From: Cercis canadensis
Taxonomy: Eukaryota > Streptophyta > Magnoliopsida > Fabales > Fabaceae
Direction of reading: 5' to 3'
Assembly: GCA_003255065.1 (NCBI GenBank)
Contig: QAOA01001442.1
Location: forward strand, 608,332 to 672,331
DNA: 64,000 nucleotides
Shown here: positions 22,552 through 34,533 of the stretch, piece after piece
Layout of the letters: each line of letters begins with the position of its first letter
Position numbering within the stretch: position 1 is the stretch's first letter
Translations under genes and position numbers: made by a program
The notes under the pieces: model-generated
Databases searched by the model: none
The model's input: the letters and a program-made list of their open reading frames with translations, nothing else
What the model was told of the DNA's origin: nothing

Positions 22552-25384
22552 TTCCAAACGATATTGGGACTTGAAAGATTGTTCTTGCTTCACTTTGAAA
22601 AATATATTTTGGAATCTCAATAATCTCTAAAATTCATGATTCGTCAACGTCTCTACTCTTCGCGTGAATAATTTCTTGATTGATGAATTAATGGAGAGCA
22701 ATCTTCTTCCTTTATCTCTTTTAAGAGGTGAATTGCGTTGTTCTTGGAAATTTTTAATTTATTTTCCTTCGGGACTGGTTGATTTTCCTCAACATCATAT
22801 TCATCATAAATAGGTTCTCCAAAAAAAAAATGTACATGGAAGACCTGATCATAGCTGCTCCAAATTATATCTTGAAATTTCAAGTGATGATTTATGGATT
22901 TAGCTGAAGAGTTCTTAAGTTGACAGAAACAAACTTACGAGTTAGGAGAATATTTCTGATTTTCTTGAGGTATACTAATGGGTGGCTGTTGGAAATAAAC
23001 TACCTTTAATTATTTGCCAATTCTAATGTGAGTGCAGGTGGGCAAAAGAACTAGTTCAGAGTCATCGAAAAAGAAAGCTGACCAACCATATTGTGAATCC
23101 TCAAACTACACCAAAGCTGCCGGTGGCCGTTGTTGTCTTTGGCAGAGACATATGTTTTGACTTTTGATTAGTGTAAATTATGTTCGGGAATCTCTCTCTT
23201 AATTAATTATATGAAAGGAAATTTCTTGTATTAATTGACATTTTTGGATATGTAATTCATCTCATGAGGGAATTCATCCTCTTTACTTGGTAAATGCCAA
23301 AAATTACAATTTAATACTATTTTGCAGCTTCACCTCTTAACCTTAGGAGACCATTCCATTCCAAGTTCTAACAGCTTCAGTTAAAATGCTTTTGAATTGC
23401 TCTAAATTCTACTGTTTGAGAAATAGTATTATAATCCATGCTTACGGTCATTTTGAAAAACTGACTAACTCCATGTTTGGTAATTTCTTCGAAATATTTA
23501 TGGTGTTAATTTCGATCATATGTATTCTTCTTTTTCTTACTGAATTAATTTCATATGTTTAATTGGAAACAAGGTTCTTTTCTCTCTCTAATCATATAGC
23601 TAAACCAAGTTGCTTCTGCGTATTAATCACATTTAGAACAAGTCAACTAATTGCAATTTCATAAGTAGCCAAAAAAGACAACTTAAATTTACCACATGGA
23701 TTTAATGTTAACGATTGAAAGACCAATTGACTTGGTAATAAAGCATTACGCCTAATGCCATGCCACTAATAAGCATGCATGCCTATTTAATAATATTTGC
23801 CTTAGCAAATAGTTTACAATAATATTTTTTTTTATATGTTGCCAATAACCATACCATTATATTCATTTTCCTAATTTATTAATTACTAAACATGTTTTGG
23901 TGGACATGGAATTATAACTGTCAACAGTAATTGGTTTACCTCAAATGGAACCATAGGTTCATAACCACCTCACTTTAATTCGATACATGACAATCTCTGT
24001 TAGTTCCATAATTAGCCTATACAATTCTTTTTTTTTTTTGNTTAGCTTATACAATTCTTTTTTTTTTTTGGACTAGCTATCATATTATCCTATAGAAGTA
24101 ATCATTTCTCAAAATTGAAACATATATATACAAGTAAGATCACAATTACTAATTAACTTAGTAGCCAAAAAAAAAAAGAAAAACAACAAAAGAATAAATA
24201 ATAACTTAATTGGTTATATATTCGGTTATAAGAAATAATATTTGTAAAAAACAAAAATTATAATTATATAACACATAATTTATTAATTGATAAGTGCACA
24301 TCTTAACCAATTCTTTTTTTTTTGGACAAAGCTTTATATTATTAAGTTAAAATCGAACACGTAATCATGCAGAAAAAAGACTAATTATTGAACTTGAGCA
24401 TAGATGGCATTACAATGAGAGTTTGACTTGTATGAAACCAAGCATTCTTTGTTTTTTTTTTTTTTAGTAATTATAATAATTGCTTAAGATCCAAAAATGA
24501 AGTTGTATTTCTTTTACTTCATTTAAAAAATATATCTAACAACCCCAGTAAATAAATAAATATAACAACTCTGTTTGACAAAAATCAATAATTTAGACGT
24601 GCCACATTTCTTAAAAAGAAAATGTTAATTGACACTTCGCAATGATGCTTGCAGCTTGTCCATTTAAGGCTGACAAAGGTGCGCATATAATTAAAACTTA
24701 AGAAAATTTAAGGTGCAGAAGCTGTAAATATTTTTTTTATTAGATGTTATACAATAAAAAAAATTTGAAATTTTTTTATTTCATTAAGTCTCAATAAATT
24801 TTAAATATAAAATCTCCATAATAAAATATTAAATATTCAATTATTAGAGTATCTTCTTAAAAACAAAATACAAAAATCAAATATATAATTATCTATATGC
24901 TATACATGCAACTTTCGATACACCAAATTTCCCTTCTCTTCAAATTGTAAGACTATATATCCTAGTTAAATTTTAAACAATGTCATGTATTTGAATAAAA
25001 TTTTAAATTATTACCAAAAAATAAATATTTTAAATTTTGAGACCCAAGAAAAGTGCAAGTTATAAGATACATATTTCTTTATATAAAAAATAATAATATT
25101 TGCATACTTTTTTTGTTTGGTAATTAAAACATAGAAATATAAATATTTCATGTGTTACCTAAAGTGTTACCGTTGGGTTGGTGGCGGCTTGCAAGTATAC
25201 GCCTATATTGTATGATGGATATGATTTAGAGAAATGTTTAGTCTAGTAAAAAATCTAAACTATATTAAAAGATTAAATAAATGCAGCTTAAATTGAGGTG
25301 AATCTAATTTTAATCTATATGGTTCAAATTATGTGTGATATATGAGAAACGATAAATTTAATAATTTTCTATGTTTAAACTTGT

Positions 25385-25435
25385 AATGATTATTGACTAC
25401 ATCTTATCAAATAAAAAAATGATTATTGACTACAT
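25385..25435. mobile_element. Mini-insertion with 18-bp target-site duplication
   Basis: AATGATTATTGACTACAT occurs at 25385-25402 and exactly again at 25418-25435. The 15-base insert begins CTTATCAAAT and runs into an A-tract, here on the plus strand. A 3' end of the form TTATC followed by poly(A) with a perfect target duplication is what a nearly completely 5'-truncated LINE or SINE insertion would leave. Confidence 0.55.
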
Positions 25436-25522
25436 TTATTAGGTCAGCACCTGAGAAAATTCATGGCCGACAATTATGAGTTACGTTACTATCATACCAT
25501 GTTTTCTTTTCTTTATTTTCTA

Positions 25523-26025
25523 TATATGTTTGTTTTTTGTTTTTGTCTTACTCACTCTCGTTTATCCACGATCTTTCCCAAACTACCCCAAAAATTAGAA
25601 TGTGATATGCAAGCTATACAATTTAACAACTTAACCCAAAAGATCTAGAAAAGATGGTGATTATACAGTTTGAGATAAAGCAAAAATAATTAATATTGCT
25701 CCAAGATAATAGTTGATAAAAACGATCGACAAGTAAATATAAATTATTTTATTTATAGAAGGTGTGAAAGAAGTNTATATGTTTGTTTTTTTGTTTTGTC
25801 TTACTCACTCTCGTTTATCCACGATCTTTCCCAAACTACCCCAAAAATTAGAATGTGATATGCAAGCTATACAATTTAACAACTTAACCCAAGATCTAGA
25901 AAAGATGGTGATTATACGGTTTGAGATAAAGCAAAAATAATTAATATTGCTCCAAGATAATAGTTGATAAAAACGATCGACAAGTAAATATAAATTATTT
26001 TATTTATAGAAGGTGTGAAAGAAGT
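25523..26025. repeat. Near-identical direct duplication around an N (assembly join)
   Basis: 25523-25774 and 25776-26025 are nearly the same sequence, differing by a few single-base or short indels (for example in the T-rich start and near AAAAGATCTAG). They are separated by exactly one N at 25775. The simplest reading is two overlapping contig ends or haplotypes that were joined without merging, not a biological repeat. Confidence 0.8.
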
Positions 26026-26451
26026 GGTTCGTATTTTCTTTATATTTGTAATTTTTGTCATTGATTTAGTATAACAATGAATTGATATAAGTGATATTTA
26101 CTAATAAATAAGTGTAAAAAAGTATTATATATTGAGTATTTTTCATGAAGATTTTGTGTTCAAATTTTATTAAAAAATATGTAAACTAAAATAAATTAAC
26201 TACCCTCTATTATATATCCTTTAATAAAAAAAAAAAAAGTGTTATATATAGCAATGTGCTATTTAAAAGTAATTAACATGGATACATAAAAACAAACCTA
26301 CAAATAAAGTGATGTTTTACAGTTCACATTATATATCCCAATCCAATAGCTATTGATGCTTTAACTGAAAAAGGCGAGTTGATGCTGATTTCTTTCTTTC
26401 CCAATGTGCCAATTAATCCAATTATTGATCCAAGAGAATTGCATTCATTGT

Positions 26452-26750
26452 TTTCTATATATAGTGCGAAATGACTCTAAATCCACTCTGTTTAACTGTT
26501 AATTAGACATGTGTATAGCACCTTTTCTTCCCCTCAATTTCTTTATTCTCCCACTATATCTATAGCCTTCCCCTCTTTCAAACCCTCTATCCATATCACA
26601 CAGCATCATTAGGAAAAACCCTTTGCCTTTTATACCGTAATTATCCTATGAGAGAAACAAGCAGAGTAATATAGAGAGAAAAAAATTCAAAAAAAAAAAA
26701 AAGAACATCAAGAGAGTGTGGCTTGGATACCATGCATGGTAAGAACTACC
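26452..26750 (+). promoter_or_regulatory. Possible promoter and leader of an unannotated transcript
   Basis: A TATA-like CTATATATAG lies near 26453-26462. It is followed by a CT-rich leader-like stretch (about 26520-26610) and then ACCATGCATG/GTAAGAAC near 26730-26745, an ATG abutting a strong splice donor. I could not find a convincing downstream coding exon, so a non-coding RNA or a chance arrangement is equally possible. Confidence 0.25.
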
Positions 26751-28114
26751 CAATCATAATCCATCAAAAAAAAAAAAACAGATAAAATTTATTTATCTTG
26801 TTAAGAGTGTAATGAACCTAGCTATTATTATAGCAAAAATCCTCTTTCTCCAATGGGTTGACAATCATGTACCCGCTATACATTTATATGCACTTTAATT
26901 TATTCTTTAACAAGCTTTTTTTTTTTTTTTTTTTNNGGGGGGGGGGGTGGGGGAGTATCGGAGTAGACTATGCCATATGAGATTACTTGTTATATATATT
27001 ATTTACATTATTCAAAGTCAATTATTTTAATGTAAGATTTGCTCAGACTTTTTGGTTTCTTTTATATTATGAATTATAATGTATATATATTTCGGTGAAT
27101 GAAAGTACAGACATGTGTATAGCACTTGTAATACGTAATACAAAATTTGATTGCTTTGATTTATATTTATCATAAGTTTAATTTTCTAACGTTGACTTAT
27201 CACCGCGCCCATGTGTTGCTTGTAGCGATTTAAACAGATTTGAAGAATCAAACTCAACTATCACCTATTGAGTTTTGCAAGTAAATTCCAGCTGTGCAGC
27301 GTGCTTGTTCTCATCTTTTTGATAATGATAATGAATTATTCCATCGTTAAAAAAATAAAACAGATAATTAATTAATTACAGTATTCTCAATAGATAAGAA
27401 CTAATAACAAAGACAAGTTAGAACAGCGGAAGCATATGCTTGGTTAAGTTGAAGAGAATTCTTTCCATCCATTTTCGATCTTAAATAAGTTATTCTGACT
27501 TCACTCAAACTAAGTGTTCAACTTAATTAGTTTTAGTTCTATTATTGTGGGCTTTGCTAGGAGAGTTATTGAATCTGCAAGTCGAAAATAATTGTATAAT
27601 TAACAAAATTGATGAGGGTTTTGGTTTGTTGAAGGTTTGAGATTTAAATTTTTTTGTTATGTACAGAAAAAGAAATTATAAAATGTAACTAAGACAAACG
27701 CAAATGTCTTGCATCCAATATCCAACTTGAATGTTTTCTTAATTACAAGATATTAAGGGGAAAAAACACAAAATCATCATCATCATTATAGGTAAAGAAT
27801 ATTATTTTAATTTTCTTAATTACTGCATATCTTGTATATCTTGAACTTGTAAGCATTTTATGTGCTCATATTTTATAATGTGGGTTGCTCCGAATTCCCT
27901 TATACCCATTACCCATATCCAAAAATTTGGAAGATGCATATATTATATGGTGAAATGAAGTGTGACAACTGGGATCCGAGTTAGCCAGGTGGAGTGGAGA
28001 CAGTGAAGCAAATGAGCAGTCACGTAGCCAACACAGCATCCACGCTCTTAATCCTAAAACAGATAATAGAAAATACCTCTTTTGCTTCCATCCACATGTT
28101 TTTTGTCGGCCAGT

Positions 28115-28423
28115 GGTCAAAGCCCAACCATAAGAAGCACGAGGTAGAGAGAGAAAAGAAGGACAAAACCGTGGGTTCAAGGGTGAGAAAGTCAAAGGGG
28201 TACATAACTAAGCTAGCAATAGCAATTAGCAAAGCAAAATCCGCATGTGCTCGAATTTCACCCTTTTCAAATCGTCTTCATGACTAGGTAATAAAGTTTG
28301 CTCGTTCGTTCTTCTTGAGCCCTTCCATTGCTTGGAAAAGTCTCACTCTCTCTCTCTTTGGAGGCGCTGGCTTTTGCGTGTTTTGACTTTCTCGCATTTG
28401 AAACACGGATATGCGTATAAATA
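28115..28423 (+). promoter_or_regulatory. PUB22/23-like promoter: W-boxes and TATA box
   Basis: W-box cores TTGAC[CT] lie at 28115-28120 (complement GGTCAA), 28190-28195 (complement AGTCAA) and 28383-28388 (TTGACT). A good TATA box, TATAAATA, is at 28416-28423, which would place transcription start near 28450 and give a leader of about 200 bases. The W-box cluster is consistent with WRKY-dependent immune induction, known for Arabidopsis PUB22 and PUB23. Confidence 0.5.
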
Positions 28424-28645
28424 AGAAGACATCCCTACTCTCTTTCTCTCAACTGCCAACCCATTCAAACAATTACAACTCCTTCTCAAATCTCAACCTT
28501 TTCGTCTAACACTGAATTTGCCTTTCTACAGAGTAGATTCTCTGATCTGAGATCTTTTTTTCATCTGGGTGTTTCTCAAAATCCAAACTTTCTGCTTGAG
28601 CTTCTTCGATTTCTCATCTTTTTTCGGTGACACTTTTCCATAGTA

Positions 28646-29905
28646 ATGGAAGAGATTGATGTTCCTCCATTCTTCCTCTGCCCTATTTCCTTAGAAATCA
28701 TGAAAGATCCAGTCACTGTCTCCACAGGTATTACCTATGACAGAGAGAGTATTGAAAAATGGTTGTTTTCTGGGAAGAACAAGACTTGCCCAGTAACCAA
28801 GCAACCACTATCAGATGCTATTGATCTCACCCCCAACCACAATCTTCGGCGATTGATTCAAGCTTGGTGTACAATGAACGCTTCTCACGGCATCGAAAGG
28901 ATTCCAACACCTAAGCCTCCAATCAACAAATCCCAGATTGCAAAACTCCTCAAAGATGCTTATGGATCCCCTCAATCGCAGATTCAATGTCTCAGAAGAC
29001 TCAAAACCATTGCTTCTGAGAGTGAAACAAATAGGCGCTGCATGGAAGCTGCAGGTGCTGTTGAGTTCTTAGCCTCAGTTGTACTCAGCAACATAAATTC
29101 TGCAACTTTACCCGAAGAGGCCAACCCAGAAGATGGGTTTGAAATATTAAGAACCAGTTCAGGTGATGAAGCCTTAAACATCCTCCACAGCCTTCATCTA
29201 TCTGAAGCTGGCCTAAAGACTCTAATAGGCTTCAAACATGGGGAATTTCTTGTCTCGGTAACAAGAGTCATGCAGAGAGGAATGTATGAATCACGAGCTT
29301 ATGCTGTTCTATTGTTGAAATCCATGCTTGAAGTGGCTGATCCTATGCATTTGTTCAGTCTAAGAACTGAATTGTTCGTTGAATTAGTACAAGTTTTAAA
29401 AGATCAGATTTCCCAGAAGGCCTTAAAAGCTACACTGCAAACACTCATCCAAATCTGTCCGTGGGGAAGAAACAGGTTCAAAGCCGTGGAAGCTGGGGCT
29501 GTTCGGGTTTTGATTGAGCTTCTTCTGGACTGTAAGGACAGAAAGCCTTGTGAAATGATGCTGATGGTATTGGACATGATGTGTGGCTGTGCTGAGGGAC
29601 GAGCCGAGTTGTTGAGCCATGGTGCTGGCCTCGCCATCGTGTCGAAAAAGATTCTAAGGATTTCTACTGCGGCAAACGATAGGGCTGTGAGGATTCTATT
29701 GTCCATTTCAAAGTTCTCTGCAACTCCTACTGTTCTTCAAGAAATGCTACAACTGGGTGTGGTGGCAAAGCTCTGTTTGGTGCTTCAAGTGGACAGTGGA
29801 AACAAGGCAAAGGAGAAGGCCAGAGAGATACTTAAATTGCATGCTCGGGCTTGGAGGAATTCTCCATGCGTACCAAGCAGTTTGCTGTCTTCATACCCAG
29901 CTTAG
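28646..29905 (+). CDS. PUB22/PUB23: U-box E3 ubiquitin ligase with ARM repeats, PUB22/PUB23-like
   Basis: Intronless, 419 aa. The U-box covers about residues 5-79: it starts VPPFFLCPISLEIMKDPV, has the TYDRESIEKWL helix and the CPVTKQPL turn, and ends NHNLRRLIQAW. ARM-like repeats fill about 95-400; the C-terminal KAREILKLHARAWRNSPC is typical of the group. PUB22 and PUB23 act with PUB24 as negative regulators of pattern-triggered immunity and ubiquitinate exocyst (EXO70B2) and drought-related targets in Arabidopsis. The start is chosen by the conserved MEEIDVP beginning and lies about 200 bases after a TATA box. Its neighbours match both Arabidopsis contexts: DOF3.5 lies next to PUB22, and BLH1 and DExH1 flank PUB23, so this gene is probably co-orthologous to both. 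Confidence 0.93.
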   Translation: MEEIDVPPFFLCPISLEIMKDPVTVSTGITYDRESIEKWLFSGKNKTCPVTKQPLSDAIDLTPNHNLRRLIQAWCTMNASHGIERIPTPKPPINKSQIAKLLKDAYGSPQSQIQCLRRLKTIASESETNRRCMEAAGAVEFLASVVLSNINSATLPEEANPEDGFEILRTSSGDEALNILHSLHLSEAGLKTLIGFKHGEFLVSVTRVMQRGMYESRAYAVLLLKSMLEVADPMHLFSLRTELFVELVQVLKDQISQKALKATLQTLIQICPWGRNRFKAVEAGAVRVLIELLLDCKDRKPCEMMLMVLDMMCGCAEGRAELLSHGAGLAIVSKKILRISTAANDRAVRILLSISKFSATPTVLQEMLQLGVVAKLCLVLQVDSGNKAKEKAREILKLHARAWRNSPCVPSSLLSSYPA

Positions 29906-31144
29906 AGTGTAAACGAGAGTTTTGACTTTCCTTTTTTAGACGTGATTCTTGTTTCTTCTTTTAGTTGTTGTTTTTGTTGTACAGAATTATTCGGAAGATA
30001 GACTAGCTAGGGGAGGAAAATATATGTATTGGCATCAGTTGTATCCCAAAACGGGGTTATATATTTCTCAAAAAATTTCTGCTAATTATACCACGGATTA
30101 CTGACAAAATAAAATGTCATTAATCAATTTTGTTTCTCATTTTTCCCACCTTTTACGTTTAATTGCTTCAGAAACTCAAAACGAAAATCGGAGTAATCAA
30201 ATGCTGCATGCGTCAGTGTTACGGCTAAACACATTACTTTTATGGTGAGACTGCTTACTATATGGCTTTTGAGTTCAGTTGTTATAATTAGTTCGAAAGA
30301 AAAAGAAAATAGAGGAGAAAGAGAAAAGCAAGCGAATGGTATAACAAGAACAGACAAGAGTTTAATTTCAAGAGTATAATTAATTAAAAGACTTGTTGAT
30401 AAAATTGCATAGATCTACAGACTGCAGATTTTTGAAGGGGAAGAAAATTGCAAATCAACATGCCCATGCATAAGAGTGTAAGGAGTATACTGCTGAATGA
30501 AGATTGCCTGAATCTGGCTAGTTTGGCTGCCTGCAATGGAGGACAGGTCCAACTTTGCAGCTCCAACCAAGCTAAGATAAAAGGAATTAGGTAATTAAGT
30601 TCGTTTAAAGTAAACATCCTCTTAATCTAATGTTTTGATTGCGTGCTTTCTTTCTTGTTAATTGTTCTAAAACTGCGGAACTGGTCATTCTGCCACCAGC
30701 TGCGCATTTACTTTTCGTTAATTTTAGACCAATTAATTAGTTCTACATTCATAGGGTTTAAGTAATACTCTATTATTGTTATAATTGGTCAGATCGTAAT
30801 CTTCAACTTTCCGCAGTATATGATTTTTATCCATGCACAAAATATACATTTACTCGGTTAGTCCGTCTAGAAAATACTGCTTTACAGCTGGTCAAAAAGC
30901 CATTTTTTTTTTCAAAAAAGAAAAATATGAGATGAGCCACTGTTAAGTATGTTTACTTAGTTAACCGATCTTAGTTAGCAAGAAAGTGATATGCATGACT
31001 ATAAAATGAACTTCATAATCACCAGTTGTAGTCTAAGGCTCTTGCTTCATTGCTCAAAGTTTGGATTCAAGTTCTTCTCAAGGCAACAAGCTGTTTTTAT
31101 TGGTGCATGCAGAAGCGGCAGAATGCTATCAACAGCAGAGAGAA

Positions 31145-31168
31145 TATATATATATATATATATATATA
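31145..31168. repeat. (AT)n microsatellite
   Basis: About twelve AT units, directly visible in intergenic DNA. Confidence 0.9.
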
Positions 31169-31691
31169 AAATACACTGTTAACATTTGGTTGAGCGCGGT
31201 AAAAAGAATCTTAGAATCAATTTTGTTTCTCAAAATCAAAAATTATTTTTAACAACTTTTAGAAGCTAAAATAATTTTGGGTGCATTCCTCTATACTAAA
31301 TCAAATATGCAGTTTACTAATTAACAGTTCAATATATATGAACATAATACTCTCCAACAGATTATCTTTGTTTTCCCATTTATGATCAAAAAACTCTTAT
31401 GTATATATCAGTTAGGAACTTAGGATATTCAAATTCTTAGAGCTGGTTCGCTTACCTAAAAAAGAAAAAAGAAAAAACTTCATCACCATTGACCCAAAAA
31501 TAAATAAATAGATAGAGCAAGTGCCACGTCCCAAGAAGATGTTCTGGAAAGAGCTTCCTCATCAGAAAAATCAGCTCAAGAACCGGTATTGGGTGCAGAA
31601 TTAATGACAAAAATTCTTCCAAACCAATAAACCACGAGTCAGTCAAATCATGTAAATTTCATGGTGAATACTATCTTATTTTTACCTTTTA

Positions 31692-31744
31692 CTTGATATA
31701 ACATTAGATTTTTTTTTTTGTGCCTTGATATATATAACATTGGA
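31692..31744. mobile_element. Mini-insertion with diverged target-site duplication
   Basis: CTTGATATAACATTAGA at 31692-31708 recurs as CTTGATATATATAACATTGGA at 31724-31744, differing by an AT expansion and one substitution. Between them is a 15-base insert, a T-tract followed by GTGC. On the minus strand this reads GCAC followed by poly(A), the same structure as at 6963 and 32945. Confidence 0.4.
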
Positions 31745-32273
31745 TGATGTAGTTTTTTTTACACATTATTTAAACTCATATTATATCATATTATGAGAAT
31801 CTAAGTCTAAATAGTGCATGTAAAATACATTTACCCCAACTCATGTCACATCAAGTGCAGCTAGGATAATAAAACCCTAATTTTATATTATCTTTTTTTT
31901 TCTCCTGAGTATGCATCATAATTGTTTATATATGGAAAACTACAGCTTGCACATGGTAATGCCACTGCTACCCGTTGAATCTCTTAAAGCTTAGCCGTCC
32001 ATAACCATTTTGCGGCATAAACAGCGTCCTAGATGAGCAATCTCATTAGATATATAGCATATAGACATTGACATAGCTAGTATAAGAATAAGAAACTATT
32101 TAAATATATATTAGTTTGGGTTAGTTAATCAAATATACGATTCTATCAATCTAGCATATAAACTATAGTTTTGTCGACACGAAGTTGATCGTGGGAGTTA
32201 CTTTCTTGGATCATGGGCTTTCTGGGATCATGTATTGCACAAAGTTTTATGTCGGTGTTTGCTATCTTCTCAA

Positions 32274-32902
32274 GTCTCCATTTCCAACTTGTCAAAATTT
32301 TCAAACTTGGAATACTCATTGATGGCCTGAGCTTGGTCCAGATGGCCAATAATGTGTGGTTCATCAATTTCGCTCATCACAAATTGGAAATTGATGATTA
32401 ATTATTTAAAGTGAAATGCAGGTCAACCCATAGACATGATCAAAGAAAATGTTTGAAGGTGATTTTCTGATGTGAAGAGTTGAGCTTGATGGGGTTATCT
32501 GTCTCCTTGCATGAAATTTGTAAGCCCTTAATTTGGTGGGCATTGGCCTCGTGAGTGACCAGCTGCAACTTGTGCATGACAGGTCTCCATTTCCAACTTG
32601 TCAAAATTTTCAAACTTGGAATACTCATTGGTGGCCTGAGCTTGGTCCAGATGGCCAATTCGCTAGAATGTGTGGTTCATCAATTTCGCTCATCACAAAA
32701 TTGGAAATTGATGATTAATTATTTAAAGTGAAATGCAGGTCAACCCATAGACATGATCAAAGAAAATATTTGAACGTGGTTTTCTGATGTGAAGAGTTGA
32801 GCTTGATGGGGTTGTCTGTCTCCTTGCATGACAATTTGTAAGCCCTTAATTTGGTGGGCATTGGCCTCTTGAGTGACCAGCTGCAACTTGTGCATGACAG
32901 GT
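32274..32902. repeat. Tandem direct duplication, unit about 310-320 bp
   Basis: 32274-32582 and 32583-32902 align along their whole length. The second copy has a 9-base insertion (TCGCTAGAA) near 32660, one extra A in CACAAAATTGG, and a few substitutions. There is no N between the copies, so this is more likely a real tandem duplication than an assembly join. Both copies carry short open frames on both strands but no recognisable domain. The flanking 32200-32230 shares about 30 bases with 36318-36348. Confidence 0.75.
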
Positions 32903-32944
32903 CCAAGGAGTTAATTTCTCTTTATGCAGTTAATTCGGAATTTG

Positions 32945-32995
32945 GAGTTGAAAAGGATGGTTATTTTTTTTTTTGGTAATCGAGTTGAAAAGGAT
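32945..32995. mobile_element. Mini-insertion with 14-bp target-site duplication
   Basis: GAGTTGAAAAGGAT occurs exactly at 32945-32958 and 32982-32995. The insert is GGTTA, a T-tract and GGTAATC. On the minus strand this reads GATTACC followed by poly(A), very like the TACC-poly(A) end seen at 6963-7015. This points to the same or a related retroposon family. Confidence 0.55.
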
Positions 32996-34173
32996 TATTG
33001 AAGTCACCTTCAACTTCAAACCTATCTCCAGTGGCTGTAATCTCCTTAGAGCTTGGGGGCTACAGCCCCTCCAAAATTTTTAAGAAATCCTTATTAATAT
33101 ATAAGTTTAGGAACTTAAATGAAAAAAGTTTATGATCTAGTTCCCTAAATAAAATTGAGAATGAGTTAGCCAACAAAGGTAAAAACCCAAGACAAACACG
33201 TTAGTTTACGACGATTTACCTGTAACTAACAAGTATTCATATCCCAAGTTTCACACTATGTCACTATCACCTGCCAATAGTACTAAAATCCTAGGCTTTT
33301 GAGTTTCATAATCTTACCTTTCTCCCTTACCTCTCCATTTATTTTTGTCCTTTTCTCATATCCTTTGTTTTCTTTTGTAATTTGCCAAAAAGATATAGTG
33401 AATTAGACCAAAAAGATGTATGCTTTACTGAATTGTTGAGCATTTTTTGGACAAGTTTTATATATATATTTGTCAAAGTTTAACACTCTTACTCTTTAGC
33501 CCCAAAAAAATCCTTCTAGCTCCGCCCATGCCTATCTCCATTTATTGTAAACAACATTTGGACCCCACTGACCCTGCTTATACTTGTCAAAGGCCTCAGT
33601 ATTCAACACAATTATGTATAGTCCACCTTCATCCCTATCTCCGTACGTAGACAACCAAGTAGTGAGTCCACGATTCTCTATAACTTGGTTATATTTGCAA
33701 GGGCAAATAGAGGAGACACAAATTTGGGGGATGCTTCTAGGCTCTAGCTAATGTCACTTCTAGTATATGGAGAAATAAATGAATAAAAATAAGATTATAA
33801 TGTTAAGGGACGATACCTTAAACAAGATACAGATTTTTGGAATGACTGGAATTAGAAGGAACCACATGAGAACAGGGCATCTATGTATTTCTTTCTTTCG
33901 TTCTCTTTTTAATTGCTATACAGCATCTATATATATTTTTAAGTGGGTGTTTGGTACACTTCATTTTTATACCATAAACTAAACTATTTTGGTATGTTGA
34001 ATGTTTGAAATGTACATTATAAGAATGTGAGATATCCTAGAATTTAATAGACCCACATTTTTAAATGTATATCCCATGTATATTTTGAACGACTATATAA
34101 TTATTACCAAACATGATAATTTTTAATTTCTAGCATTTGATATCAAGGTATGTGAACTAAACTATCTCACATT

Positions 34174-34198
34174 ATATATATATATATATATATATATC
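34174..34198. repeat. (AT)n microsatellite
   Basis: About twelve AT units, 0.3 kb downstream of the DOF gene stop codon. Confidence 0.9.
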
Positions 34199-34533
34199 CT
34201 CGACTTAGAAGTTCAAGAACAACTTGAATGCATAATGTTTTCAGAAACCAAATTCAAACAATCAATTTATTAAGCGAAACCTAGTTTGGGATCACATGAA
34301 TAACTCCATTACCCATAAAAAGATATTTCAACCTAAGATGTGTAAAACTAGAGAGAGCAACTAAAAGCGTATCCGTATCGTGGTATAGCTTAGCTTAGCT
34401 CCAACAAGATATATAGAATGTATTTGTTTACATGTTCAAAATATTTATTGGTAATTTTGATTCATTCTATACATATATAACTGTAACAAGCAATACAAGG
34501 CAACGACAATGAAGAGAATCATACAATATTTTA

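Larger units (their letters stand above)
21109..27900. other. AT-rich intergenic region between the two PUB genes
   Basis: No protein gene is supported. The stretch contains AT microsatellites, T/A homopolymers, four N sites (22114, 24041, 25775, 26935-26936), a duplicated segment around the N at 25775, a target-site-flanked mini-insertion (25385-25435) and a possible untranslated transcription start region at 26450-26750. A 76-aa minus-strand frame at 22653-22883 with an acidic IYDEYDVEE segment could be a retrotransposon relic but is too degraded to assign. Confidence 0.65.
29906..34500. other. Intergenic region between the PUB22/23-like and DOF genes
   Basis: The flanking genes converge. 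No coding sequence is supported. The stretch contains a tandem duplication of about 310 bases (32274-32902), two mini-insertions (31692-31744, 32945-32995) and AT microsatellites near 31145 and 34174. Confidence 0.7.

Noticed and set aside
22653..22883. 76-codon minus-strand frame with an acidic IYDEYDVEE segment, possibly a retrotransposon polyprotein relic
   Set aside because: No protease, RT or gag motif nearby and no clear family; too weak to annotate.
24009..24071. Duplicated TTAGCYTATACAATTC-polyT around the N at 24041, as a possible mini-insertion
   Set aside because: The N lies exactly between the copies, so an assembly join is more likely than a target-site duplication.
27994..28287. 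97-codon plus-strand frame upstream of the PUB22/23-like gene
   Set aside because: It lies in the promoter with W-boxes and ends before the TATA box; no recognisable domain or conserved motif.
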